Below are positions 10,614-19,425 of a stretch of DNA of 57,041 bases, piece after piece (position 1 is the first letter of the stretch; each line of letters opens with the position of its first letter). Made by a program: the position numbers and the translations under genes. Below the pieces are notes generated by a model. It saw only the letters and a program-made list of their open reading frames with translations. It had not been told where the DNA came from and searched no databases. The stretch is from Aneurinibacillus aneurinilyticus ATCC 12856 (GTDB lineage Bacteria; Bacillota; Bacilli; Aneurinibacillales; Aneurinibacillaceae), in NCBI RefSeq assembly GCF_000466385.1, contig NZ_KE952802.1, forward strand, positions 1-57,041, read 5' to 3'.

Positions 10614-11380
10614 TACTTCTTATTGCGATCATAAATCAGCCGCAAACCTTTCACCGTTAACCATGGGTCGACGATATCGATTTCATTCGACTCACTGCCA
10701 ATAAGTTCAGCTAACCCGCCGGTAGCTATAACATTTGGTTTTTTATCCGACTCCATCTTCATGCGGCGCACTAGCTCATCTACCTGTCCGACAAAACCAT
10801 AAATGATACCCGATTGCATAGCATGAATCGTATTGCGACCGATAACGCTCGGTGGCTTTATTAATTCAATACGAGGCAGCTTGGCAGCCCGGCTGTATAA
10901 CGCTTCGGTAGAAATGCCAATCCCCGGGGCAATCGCTCCTCCATGATAACCACCCTGCTCATCAACAAAGCATAGCGTAGTGGCTGTACCAAAGTCTACA
11001 ATAATTAGCGGAGTTCCATAATGATGAATGGCAGCTACGGCATTCACAATCCTGTCTGCACCGAGCTCTCGTGGATTCTCCGCCTTAATATTCAATCCCG
11101 TCTTCAAGCCCGGCCCGATTACCATCGGTTTAATATCGAAATATTTGCGGCACATTTTTTCAAGTGAGAACATCAACGGCGGAACGACGGAAGAAATAAT
11201 AATGCCTTCGATATCCGCGAAAGTCATGCCCTTGTCGGCAAAAAGGCTCTTCACCAGCATACCGAATTCATCATCCGTCTTTCCTCGATCTGTGCTAATG
11301 CGCCAATTATGTTTTAATTCGTCACCTTCATACACGCCAAGCACAATATTTGTGTTCCCTACATCAATGACAAATAGCAT
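10613..11380 (-). CDS. coaX: Type III pantothenate kinase
   Basis: Phosphorylates pantothenate in the first step of coenzyme A synthesis. The 255-aa ASKHA-fold protein carries DVGNTN (residues 6-11, phosphate loop), [21 protein letters not shown] and [11 protein letters not shown]. It needs a monovalent cation and is feedback-resistant by family. It is the last gene of the nadA-nadB-nadC-coaX run, 12 nt after nadC, and ends in a terminator. Confidence 0.96.
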   Translation of the reverse strand: MLFVIDVGNTNIVLGVYEGDELKHNWRISTDRGKTDDEFGMLVKSLFADKGMTFADIEGIIISSVVPPLMFSLEKMCRKYFDIKPMVIGPGLKTGLNIKAENPRELGADRIVNAVAAIHHYGTPLIIVDFGTATTLCFVDEQGGYHGGAIAPGIGISTEALYSRAAKLPRIELIKPPSVIGRNTIHAMQSGIIYGFVGQVDELVRRMKMESDKKPNVIATGGLAELIGSESNEIDIVDPWLTVKGLRLIYDRNKK

Positions 11381-11392
11381 CGAATCCCTGCC

Positions 11393-12253
11393 CTATCTTT
11401 TTCTTTCATTCAAGTCCAGACTAATATCCAGCGCCGTTACAGAATGTGTAAGGCTGCCTACAGAAATAACATCAACGCCGGTAGCAGCTATTTCTTCAAC
11501 AGTATCAAGATTAACGCCGCCAGAGGCTTCAACAATCATACGGCCAGCAACACGCCGTACGGCCTCTGTCATCGTTTTCGTATCCATATTGTCCAGCATA
11601 ATAATATCCGGCTTCGCCGCGATCGCTTCCTCGAGCTGTGCGAGCGTCTCTACTTCTACCTCAACCCGCATAGTATGTGGAATTGCAGCACGAGCATGCG
11701 ATATAGCCTCATGTATACCGCCTGCCGCTTTAATATGATTATCTTTAATCATGACCGCATCAAACAGTCCGAGACGATGATTATGCCCTCCACCGATTGT
11801 TACCGCATATTTCTCAAGCATACGCAAACCCGGCGTTGTTTTGCGCGTATCAACAATGCGAACTTTTTCACTTACTCTCCGCACTTTTTCCACGTACCTG
11901 CTCGTCATTGTGGCGATACCTGATAAACGTTGCAATAAATTAAGCGCAAGACGTTCGCCGCCCAGCACACTCCGCACACGACCTTCCACCTGTGCGATAA
12001 CTGCTCCCCTCTCAACGAAGGCACCTTCCGCCACTTTCGGTGAAAAAACAAGCTCAGCGTCGACAAATGAAAACACACGCTCGGCTACAGTCAGTCCCGC
12101 AATCACACCAGATTGTTTAGCATACAGGATACCTATCCCTTCTAGGTTCTCAGACACTGTTGAAAGGCTCGTTACATCTCCAAAGCCGATATCTTCTTGA
12201 AGCCACGCCTCAATCTGCCGCTCCAACAGTTGCTCATTTATCTTCATTTGCAT
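11393..12253 (-). CDS. nadC: Quinolinate phosphoribosyltransferase
   Basis: Converts quinolinate and PRPP to nicotinate mononucleotide. The 286-aa protein has EDIGFGDVT near the N-terminus, the substrate-binding VDTRKTTPGLR and KYAVTIGGGHNHR segments, and the PRPP end ASGGVN...GVDVISVGSLTHS. The start lies inside the nadB end (20-nt overlap) with GAGGAG just ahead; an ATG two codons on is an alternative. Third gene of the NAD operon. Confidence 0.96.
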   Translation of the reverse strand: MQMKINEQLLERQIEAWLQEDIGFGDVTSLSTVSENLEGIGILYAKQSGVIAGLTVAERVFSFVDAELVFSPKVAEGAFVERGAVIAQVEGRVRSVLGGERLALNLLQRLSGIATMTSRYVEKVRRVSEKVRIVDTRKTTPGLRMLEKYAVTIGGGHNHRLGLFDAVMIKDNHIKAAGGIHEAISHARAAIPHTMRVEVEVETLAQLEEAIAAKPDIIMLDNMDTKTMTEAVRRVAGRMIVEASGGVNLDTVEEIAATGVDVISVGSLTHSVTALDISLDLNERKR

Positions 12254-13859
12254 TTCTCTCCTCTAAAACCCCATCTTCGATCGACTGCACAATATGCTTT
12301 CGCCATATAACATCATCCCGCTTCGAAAAGTCTTCCCGGTAGTGACCTCCACGGCTTTCTTTCCTAAATAATGCTGCGTTTGCAACCAGGCATGCGCATG
12401 TTAACAGATTCAGATACTCCATCTCTTCCGTTTTTTCCACTTTCATGCGGAATGCCTTTACATAGCGTTCCAGTTCTCGTACGGCCTTAGTCAGTCCTTT
12501 CTCGCCACGCTTCAAACCTACATGCGTAAGCATCAGCTTCTGTAAACGAAGCTTGCGTTCCATCACTGTATCATTGTTCATCGTCTGTTGGCGCATTAAC
12601 GAAAAGGATACTGCAGGTACTTCATCGTCAATATCTTCCAACTGCCCTATTCTTTCAGCAATACGGCGTCCGAATACCAGAGCCTCCGCCAACGAATTAC
12701 TGGCCAGACGATTTGCACCATGAACACCTGTGCAAGATACTTCCCCGCAGGCAAATAGACGCTTGGTCGAAGTCTCGCCATATAAATCAGTTTTAATGCC
12801 TCCCATAATGTAGTGAGCGGCAGGCGCAACCGGGATCCAGTCCGTAACCATATCCAGTCCATAGCGAAGACAAACTTTATAAATAGTAGGAAACCGATGT
12901 TTGATTAATTCTTCGGATTCGTGGGTAATATCCAAGTAAACGAACGTGGACCCAGTTGATTCCATTTCAGACACAATTGCGCGCGCAACTACGTCCCGGG
13001 GAGCCAATTCTTTCAATGGATGATATTTCTCCATAAAACGCTCTCCCTTTATATTACGCAGGACAGCTCCCTCACCGCGTACAGCTTCAGATATGAGAAA
13101 ACGGGGAGCACCTGGGTAACATAACGCTGTTGGATGGAACTGGATAAATTCCACGTCTTTAATATAGGCACCAGCCCGGTATGCCATGGCCATCCCATCT
13201 CCCGTGGCGATTTCCGGGTTGGTGGTATAACGATACAATTGACCGGCTCCGCCGGTCGCCAATACAATGGCATTAGCACGTATATAGATAACTTGTCCGT
13301 CTGGCTTGCGGACAAGCGCACCTATACATTCTCCCTGATGAGTTACTAGATCAAGCGTAAAGTGGTTCTCCAAAATCGTAATCTTCTCATTCGATAGCGC
13401 ACACTTCGAAAGAGCCCGCACAATCTCCGCGCCTGTCGCATCTCCCTGGGCATGAAGGATACGTCGCTGACTGTGAGCACCTTCTTTTGTTAGAGCAAAA
13501 ACCCCGTCCTCTTCATCAAATTTGGTTCCATAGTGAATTAAATCCGTAATACAGGAAGGCCCTTCATTGACCAGTACTTCCACCGCTTCATTCAAACAAA
13601 TACCTGCGCCGGCAATCAAAGTATCCTGCCTATGCAGCTCTGGTGAATCCGACTCAGCAGTAACAGCAGCAATACCACCCTGTGCATAACGGGTATTGCT
13701 CTGGGTCAGTGCGGTTTTACTAAGTAAAATGACATCCTTATTCTCACTGATTTTCAGTGCAGTATAAAGACCTGCAATCCCGGAACCAATAATGAGTACA
13801 TCTGTTTTATACCTCTCAAGCTCGGTTAACTTAAAATCAATGACATAGCGTGGTACCAT
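12234..13859 (-). CDS. nadB: L-aspartate oxidase
   Basis: FAD enzyme that oxidises aspartate to iminoaspartate, the substrate of NadA. The 541-aa protein has an N-terminal FAD dinucleotide-binding motif GSGIAG (25-30), the succinate-dehydrogenase-type substrate motifs SNTRYAQGGIAA and CGEVSCTGVHGANRLASNSL, and a C-terminal helical domain. The ~20 residues ahead of the Rossmann fold are longer than in many homologues. AAGAAGGG precedes the ATG. Operon with nadA and nadC. Confidence 0.96.
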   Translation of the reverse strand: MVPRYVIDFKLTELERYKTDVLIIGSGIAGLYTALKISENKDVILLSKTALTQSNTRYAQGGIAAVTAESDSPELHRQDTLIAGAGICLNEAVEVLVNEGPSCITDLIHYGTKFDEEDGVFALTKEGAHSQRRILHAQGDATGAEIVRALSKCALSNEKITILENHFTLDLVTHQGECIGALVRKPDGQVIYIRANAIVLATGGAGQLYRYTTNPEIATGDGMAMAYRAGAYIKDVEFIQFHPTALCYPGAPRFLISEAVRGEGAVLRNIKGERFMEKYHPLKELAPRDVVARAIVSEMESTGSTFVYLDITHESEELIKHRFPTIYKVCLRYGLDMVTDWIPVAPAAHYIMGGIKTDLYGETSTKRLFACGEVSCTGVHGANRLASNSLAEALVFGRRIAERIGQLEDIDDEVPAVSFSLMRQQTMNNDTVMERKLRLQKLMLTHVGLKRGEKGLTKAVRELERYVKAFRMKVEKTEEMEYLNLLTCACLVANAALFRKESRGGHYREDFSKRDDVIWRKHIVQSIEDGVLEERNANEDK

Positions 13860-13892
13860 CTAACTTACCCTTCTTTCTGCATCCTTCGTCGT

Positions 13893-14840
13893 TTACTGAA
13901 CTGCTTCCACAGACAGCATGCGTTCAAGGGAAGCCCGAGCATTATCCGCAATTTCTTCCGGCACATAAATCTGCGGTTGCATCGTTTCCAAACAATCAGC
14001 GATTTTTTTCAGGTTATTAACCTTCATATTCGGGCAAACCAGGTACTTCGAAGCAAAGATAAACTCTTTATCCGGGCTGTCCGCATGCAATTTGTATCCT
14101 ACTCCATCCTCAGTTCCTACGATAAATTGTTTGTGATTTGATTCACGACAATATTTAAGAATACCGGTGGTACTACCAACGAAGTCTCCCATTGCTACAA
14201 CTTCAGGACGGCATTCTGGATGCACAACAAATTGCGCCTCAGGATACTCTTCCTTTAACTTGCGAACATCATCTACTGTCAACTGGTCATGCGTATTACA
14301 GTATCCTTCCCAGATAATCATTTTCTTGTCTGTGAACTGCGAAACCCAGTGTCCAAGGTTCTTATCCGGTACCCAGATAATTTCTTCTGCATCAATCGAT
14401 TCGATAACATTTTTGGCATTCGACGATGTACAGCAGATATCTGTTTCTGCTTTGACATCAGCTGATGTATTGATGTATGCTACTACCTTCGCATTCGGAT
14501 GCTGGGCTTTCAGCTTTTTCAATCCGCTTACGTTTACCATATCCGCCATCGGACAACCGGCACGCTCATCCGGAATCAACACAGTCTTGTCCATGTTCAA
14601 AATTTTAGCGCTTTCACCCATAAAGTGAACGCCGCAGAACACAATAACATCAGCATCCGTAGTTGCTGCTTTTTGTGCAAGACCAAATGAATCACCGAGA
14701 AAATCCGCAATCTCTTGAATTTCAGGACGTTGGTAGTAATGGGCAAGAATAATTGCATTTCTTTCTTTTTTCAGACGCATAATTTTCTCCCGTAACTCCT
14801 GGTTTCGCTGTTCTTTCTTCGCTAAAGCTAACGCTTCCAT
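13893..14840 (-). CDS. nadA: Quinolinate synthase
   Basis: [4Fe-4S] enzyme that condenses iminoaspartate with dihydroxyacetone phosphate to quinolinate. The 315-aa protein has three conserved cluster cysteines in CPMADM (Cys96), HPEC (Cys210) and YLVCPNM (Cys269). The first in-frame codon is a TTG three codons earlier; CGGAGG lies 9 nt ahead of the ATG at 14840, which is chosen. First gene of nadABC-coaX, with its own promoter. Confidence 0.95.
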   Translation of the reverse strand: MEALALAKKEQRNQELREKIMRLKKERNAIILAHYYQRPEIQEIADFLGDSFGLAQKAATTDADVIVFCGVHFMGESAKILNMDKTVLIPDERAGCPMADMVNVSGLKKLKAQHPNAKVVAYINTSADVKAETDICCTSSNAKNVIESIDAEEIIWVPDKNLGHWVSQFTDKKMIIWEGYCNTHDQLTVDDVRKLKEEYPEAQFVVHPECRPEVVAMGDFVGSTTGILKYCRESNHKQFIVGTEDGVGYKLHADSPDKEFIFASKYLVCPNMKVNNLKKIADCLETMQPQIYVPEEIADNARASLERMLSVEAVQ

Positions 14841-14897
14841 AATAAGCAACCTCCGTTGTAAATCCTTAAGGTATTAAGTGCCTTCGAGACAACTATC

Positions 14898-14926
14898 AGA
14901 ATATCTGTATCATACCGTTAAATCAA
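14898..14926 (-). promoter_or_regulatory. Promoter of the nadABC-coaX operon
   Basis: Minus-strand TTGATT (14921-14926), 17 bp, TATTCT (14898-14903), about 60 bp ahead of nadA. A NiaR-type operator would be expected by analogy with B. subtilis nad genes, but none could be assigned with confidence. Confidence 0.5.
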
Positions 14927-14996
14927 GAGGTTGTACACTCCTAAAGAAAGGCAAACACATGCCACCGTATTTAAATTAAGCATTATTAATAAATAC

Positions 14997-15025
14997 AAAA
15001 AGCCCCCCTACAAAAAAGGGAGGCT
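14997..15025 (-). terminator. Terminator after ftsH
   Basis: AGCCTCCC and GGGGGGCT form an 8-bp stem with one G-U pair around a 9-nt loop, followed on the minus strand by TTTTTG. It lies 12 nt past the ftsH stop. Confidence 0.85.
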
Positions 15026-15037
15026 TTACTCATATTC

Positions 15038-16978
15038 TTATGTGTCGCTTCTATCGCGTTCTTCACTATCGATCCCCGGTGTCGGTGCAATATCTTCCGA
15101 CTTACCAGTGATTTGCACCTTAACATCTCCAGTGGTAACCTCTTCGACTTCGCCAACCTTGTTATTAAACGAACCGGTCTCGATAATGCTTTTAATTTGT
15201 TCAGCATCTAATGTCTCAACCTTAAGAAGCGCTTGTGCTACAGCTTCCAGCTTATCCATCTTCTCATTCAGCAGGTCTGTACAACGCTGATGACAATCGC
15301 GAATAATCGTCTGGATTTCCTGGTCGATTTGACGCGCTGTCTCATCGCTATAATTCTGTTCATGGCCAAAATCGCGTCCGAGGAATACCTGACCCTGGCT
15401 TTGACCAAACTGCATTGGTCCAAGGTTCGCACTCATCCCGAACTCCATAACCATACGACGTGCAATGCCTGTAGCACGTTCAAAATCATTATGGGCACCT
15501 GTGCTAATTTCCTTCAGTACAAGCTCCTCAGCTACACGTCCGCCAAGCAGACCCACGATCTTATCCAACAGGTCAGACCTAGTGGCGAAGAATCGATCTT
15601 CTTTGGGCAGCATAACAGTGTATCCACCCGCGCTGCCTCGAGGAATAATGGTTACTTTATGAACCATATCGGCATTTTTTAAGAAATAACCACAGATCGT
15701 ATGACCTGCTTCATGATATGCCACAAGCCTCTTCTCATCATCACTGATGACACGAGATTTCTTGGCCGGTCCAGCGATAACACGGTCAATCGCTTCATCC
15801 ACATCTGTCATATCAATCTTACGTTTATTCCGTCTTGCAGCAAGCAATGCTGCTTCATTCAACAGATTCTCAAGGTCAGCACCTGTAAAGCCCGGTGTGC
15901 GACGGGCGATAATATCAAGATCAACGCCTTCCGCAAGCGGCTTATTGCGCGCGTGTACGTGCAGCACCGCTTCCCGTCCCTTCACATCAGGACGGTCTAC
16001 TGTAATTTGACGGTCAAAGCGGCCCGGACGCAACAGGGCCGGGTCCAGAATGTCCGGACGGTTGGTTGCAGCAACGATGATAATACCTTCATTTGCTCCA
16101 AAGCCATCCATCTCAACAAGCAATTGATTAAGCGTTTGTTCACGTTCATCATGTCCACCGCCAAGGCCGGCGCCACGTTGACGACCCACTGCATCAATCT
16201 CATCAATAAAGATAATGCATGGAGCATTTTTCTTCGCATTTTCAAACAAGTCCCGAACACGGGAAGCACCGACACCGACGAACATTTCAACGAAGTCAGA
16301 ACCACTAATGCTGAAGAAAGGTACGCCCGCTTCTCCTGCAACTGCACGAGCCAGAAGGGTTTTACCGGTACCTGGAGGACCGACAAGCAGAACCCCTTTC
16401 GGAATACGTGCCCCCAATGTTGCGAATTTACGTGGGTCTTTCAAGAATTCTACAACTTCCACCAGTTCGGCTTTTTCTTCATCCGCTCCGGCTACATCAT
16501 TGAAAGTAACCTTCTTCTTCTCATCATTATACAACTTGGCTTTACTCTTGCCGAAGTTCATAACCCTGCTGCCGCCGCCCTGGGCCTGATTCAGCAGGAA
16601 GAAGAACAAGATAAAGATAATAACAAAAGGAATAATCGAGGTAAGAAAAGTAAGCCAGACAGAATCACCTTTCTGTTCTAGATACTCTTCTTTCGCCAGA
16701 TTCGCTTCTTCTATCCGTGTAAGCAACTGTTGATTGTCATAAAGCGGCCCATTCGTATAGAAGGGAGTCTGGTCCTTCAACTTACCCTGAATATAATATG
16801 TACCTCGGTCAGGACGAATCTGCAGTTCGGCAACCTTTCCCTGGTTAAGGTACTGACGGAACTCGTTGTAAGGGATTTTCGATGTGTCCGTACCCTGGTT
16901 GGTAATAAAATTGACAATCCCAACCGTTACTAAAATAATTAGCAGATAGAATCCTGTATTGCGGAAGAACCGATTCAT
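15038..16978 (-). CDS. ftsH: ATP-dependent membrane zinc metalloprotease FtsH
   Basis: Degrades misassembled membrane proteins and regulatory proteins such as Spo0E-type factors. The 646-aa protein has two membrane spans (about 9-26 and 107-130) around an extracytoplasmic domain, the AAA+ Walker A GPPGTGKT (200-207), Walker B IIFIDE, the second-region-of-homology RPGRFDR, and the zinc site HEAGH (422-426). The C-terminal tail is acidic and disordered. It is transcribed from a promoter in the 77-bp gap after hprT and has its own terminator. Confidence 0.97.
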   Translation of the reverse strand: MNRFFRNTGFYLLIILVTVGIVNFITNQGTDTSKIPYNEFRQYLNQGKVAELQIRPDRGTYYIQGKLKDQTPFYTNGPLYDNQQLLTRIEEANLAKEEYLEQKGDSVWLTFLTSIIPFVIIFILFFFLLNQAQGGGSRVMNFGKSKAKLYNDEKKKVTFNDVAGADEEKAELVEVVEFLKDPRKFATLGARIPKGVLLVGPPGTGKTLLARAVAGEAGVPFFSISGSDFVEMFVGVGASRVRDLFENAKKNAPCIIFIDEIDAVGRQRGAGLGGGHDEREQTLNQLLVEMDGFGANEGIIIVAATNRPDILDPALLRPGRFDRQITVDRPDVKGREAVLHVHARNKPLAEGVDLDIIARRTPGFTGADLENLLNEAALLAARRNKRKIDMTDVDEAIDRVIAGPAKKSRVISDDEKRLVAYHEAGHTICGYFLKNADMVHKVTIIPRGSAGGYTVMLPKEDRFFATRSDLLDKIVGLLGGRVAEELVLKEISTGAHNDFERATGIARRMVMEFGMSANLGPMQFGQSQGQVFLGRDFGHEQNYSDETARQIDQEIQTIIRDCHQRCTDLLNEKMDKLEAVAQALLKVETLDAEQIKSIIETGSFNNKVGEVEEVTTGDVKVQITGKSEDIAPTPGIDSEERDRSDT

Positions 16979-17014
16979 TCCTTACCTCCTCTCGCGCTCA
17001 AAAACACCTACATT

Positions 17015-17044
17015 ATTTTACCACATGAAACTCGGCATCTACAA
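17015..17044 (-). promoter_or_regulatory. Candidate promoter of ftsH
   Basis: TTGTAG (17039-17044), 18 bp, TAAAAT (17015-17020) on the minus strand, 37 bp ahead of the ftsH ATG, which has a strong GAGGAGG site. Confidence 0.5.
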
Positions 17045-17055
17045 CTTGACAAGAC

Positions 17056-17592
17056 TTAGCTATATACTTCGGATTTCAAGATGCCAATGTAAGGCAGATT
17101 CCGATATTTCTCCGCGTAATCCAATCCGTATCCGACAACGAAAGCGTCAGGAATCTGGAACCCGCAATAATCGGGTGTCAAGTCGACCGTACGCCGTGCC
17201 GGCTTGTCAAGCAATGTTACAACCTTCACAGATGCAGCATTACGGCGCTGGATATTATCGATTAAGTAGCTGAGTGTAAGCCCACTATCGATAATGTCTT
17301 CCACAATCAGAACATGACGTTCTTCCACGGAAGTATCCAAATCCTTCATAATCCGTACAACTCCAGAAGACTCGGTAGAAGCCCCGTAGCTGGAAACGGC
17401 CATAAAGTCCATCTCAAGCGGGATATCCATACGGCGCACCAGATCGGTCATAAAAGGGGCTCCTCCACGTAAAACACAAATAACGAGTGGGTTTTTGCCC
17501 GCATATTCTTTGGAAAGAATACGACCCAACTCGCGAATTTTGTCCATAATTTCTTCTTCTGTCAAAAGTACTTTTTCAATGTCTTTTTCCAT
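17056..17592 (-). CDS. hprT: Hypoxanthine-guanine phosphoribosyltransferase
   Basis: Purine salvage enzyme; in B. subtilis it also binds FtsH-region partners and responds to (p)ppGpp. The 178-aa protein has the PRPP motif [13 protein letters not shown] (94-106), flexible-loop [11 protein letters not shown] and base-binding DFMAV segments. The frame is open 17 codons upstream, but AGGAGG is 6 nt ahead of the ATG at 17592, giving the family MEKDIEKV start. Positioned between tilS and ftsH as in other Bacillales. Confidence 0.96.
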   Translation of the reverse strand: MEKDIEKVLLTEEEIMDKIRELGRILSKEYAGKNPLVICVLRGGAPFMTDLVRRMDIPLEMDFMAVSSYGASTESSGVVRIMKDLDTSVEERHVLIVEDIIDSGLTLSYLIDNIQRRNAASVKVVTLLDKPARRTVDLTPDYCGFQIPDAFVVGYGLDYAEKYRNLPYIGILKSEVYS

Positions 17593-17697
17593 GATGAACC
17601 TCCTGGTATGAACACGGTCACAAAATTGGTATTCCGCTGCCAATCATACCTCTCTTGCTACAATATGTATAAGCAGCAAGAAAGAGAATTGAAATTG

Positions 17698-19101
17698 TCA
17701 TAAAAGCGACGATTCAAGCACTACATACAATACGACATCCGCTTCCTTCTTGGGCACATGCCATCTCGAACGCCTTACGCCGGGAATCCAGAGGACGTGT
17801 TCATCATCCATGAGAAGGGGGATTTGGTCTCGCTGCTGGCGGGGTATTTTCTTATCTATAAAAATATCCTTTACCTTCTTGCTTCCGTGCATGCCCAGAG
17901 GTACCATACGATCTCCGGCACGCCGCCTTCTTACGTATAGTTTACCCTTAACACTCGCCGGGTCAAACATGGCGAATGTGCCTTCCGCAAGCCGCTTCCT
18001 CTCATCCCTGTCCCCATAATAGCAACGAATCACCCGACCTATCTCTGAGATATAGGTCTGTCCGGGAATATCTAAAGAATATATGTAGGGGGGTATTGAA
18101 ATTATGTTTGAAGAAAATGAAAAAATCACTCGTTGATACTCCCTATGCACCTGCACCCCCCCAGGTAAATGGGTACAAGCCGCCGGATGAGTATCTCCAA
18201 TGATTTGCCGTATGTTTTCAATATGCACATACCCTATTTCTTTTATGTCGCTTTTCAGCAGATAACTTAATATTAGTTTAATCATCCTCCTTTGTAAAGC
18301 AAGGTGATGCATCAGGAAATCATTTTGTCTTATGATTATTGTATTCTCATTTTGTTTCTCTATGATGAGAGCAAGCTTTTCCATGCTCTCCTGACGCATA
18401 TAATCGTTTTCTTCCCGCAGCACTTCCGCAAGGTGCACCGCAGCACTTGCTACATATGGATTTTCCTCGCGCATAAGCGGAATCCAATGCCGGCGAATCC
18501 GGTTACGCAAATACTTGTCGCTCCAATTACTGGCATCCTGGCGCGGTAAGAGCCCTTGTTCCTCACAATACTTCTCGATTTGATCCCTTGTTACTTCTAG
18601 CAACGGACGAATAATATCGATGTTTTCTTCGCTGCGACATAGCGGAATACCTGCCAGCCCTTCTACGCCGGTGCCGCGAACAAAACGCATTACCATCGTC
18701 TCCAGCTGATCATCCGCATGATGGGCCGTCGCCACTTTTGCGCCTCCCATCTTACCAGCCACCTGCTTCAGAAACCGATAGCGAACCTGCCGTGCTGCAT
18801 CCTGAGGGTTTAAACCTGTTTCTCCAATAAGCTTCGGAACATCAATCGAATCGACAAAACAAGGAATTGCAAGTTCCTGACATAGATGCTGCACATAGTC
18901 ACAGTCTTCATCCGCTTCTTCACCACGGAATTGATGGTTTACATGCGCAGCCGCTATCGTATATTCAAATTCCTGACGCAAACGGGTAAGCGCATGTAGC
19001 AATGCAACCGAATCAGGACCGCCCGATACGGCCACGACGATCGTATCCCCTGTCTTTAATAAACCATGAGCTTGTATCGTTTTTTTCAACTGTTCAAGCA
19101 A
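17698..19101 (-). CDS. tilS: tRNA(Ile)-lysidine synthetase, probable TTG start
   Basis: Modifies C34 of the CAU-anticodon tRNA-Ile to lysidine so that it reads AUA. The protein has the PP-loop ATPase motif SGGPDS (about residues 26-31), followed by the HVNHQFRGEEAD, ATAHHADDQLET and RNRIRRHWIP segments, and a C-terminal TilS substrate-binding domain with RRRAGDRMVPLGMHGSKKVKDIF. The longest frame starts with another TTG at 19116, but AAGGTGG sits 5 nt ahead of the TTG at 19101, which also fits the family length; the start is uncertain by five codons. A TATACT box lies at 19147-19152. Confidence 0.94.
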   Translation of the reverse strand: MLEQLKKTIQAHGLLKTGDTIVVAVSGGPDSVALLHALTRLRQEFEYTIAAAHVNHQFRGEEADEDCDYVQHLCQELAIPCFVDSIDVPKLIGETGLNPQDAARQVRYRFLKQVAGKMGGAKVATAHHADDQLETMVMRFVRGTGVEGLAGIPLCRSEENIDIIRPLLEVTRDQIEKYCEEQGLLPRQDASNWSDKYLRNRIRRHWIPLMREENPYVASAAVHLAEVLREENDYMRQESMEKLALIIEKQNENTIIIRQNDFLMHHLALQRRMIKLILSYLLKSDIKEIGYVHIENIRQIIGDTHPAACTHLPGGVQVHREYQRVIFSFSSNIISIPPYIYSLDIPGQTYISEIGRVIRCYYGDRDERKRLAEGTFAMFDPASVKGKLYVRRRRAGDRMVPLGMHGSKKVKDIFIDKKIPRQQRDQIPLLMDDEHVLWIPGVRRSRWHVPKKEADVVLYVVLESSLL

Positions 19102-19205
19102 ATATTCCACCTTCAATCATTCAGTCAGCAAAAGTCTGACCTATCTAGTATACGAACCGTACCAGCCACCGGTTTCAAAAATTTTCTGTTCAATATTAAC
19201 TATAG

Positions 19206-19365
19206 CATAAGAAAAACTCGTGGGCATTGCCACTCGTCCTTTTGCCACAAAGAAGACAGACGGGCCGCCTGATGCCACGTCATACGCCCCGCGAGTTTCT
19301 TCAAGCGAGACACTCGGAAGAAAGTATATATCGCTACCTTACCTTGTAGCGATATATACTTTCTT
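19206..19365. repeat. Intergenic repeat block with a 20-bp perfect hairpin
   Basis: The 324-bp gap between spoIIE and tilS has no credible gene. At 19318-19337 and 19346-19365 are exact 20-bp inverted arms (core TATATATCGCTAC) around an 8-nt loop. At 19209-19236 is a 28-nt segment 24/28 identical to one in the metG leader (47396-47423), with a GTGG/CCAC stem where the metG copy has GCGG/CCGC. Both copies also share CTCGGAAGAAAGTA-like sequence. This looks like a small interspersed repeat, with an additional ~70-bp filler here. Confidence 0.6.
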
Positions 19366-19369
19366 ATCC

Positions 19370-19410
19370 AAAAAAGCCTCGTCCCAACCGCTGCTAAGTC
19401 TGGGCGAGGC
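19370..19410 (-). terminator. Terminator after spoIIE
   Basis: GCCTCGCCCA and TGGGACGAGGC pair, followed on the minus strand by six T, 16 nt past the spoIIE stop codon. Confidence 0.85.
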
Positions 19411-19425
19411 AAAAAGCAATTCGTA

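Noticed and set aside
14841-15037. Possible NiaR operator or riboswitch upstream of nadA
   Set aside because: No recognisable NiaR consensus or NAD-riboswitch core was seen by eye; only a promoter could be supported.
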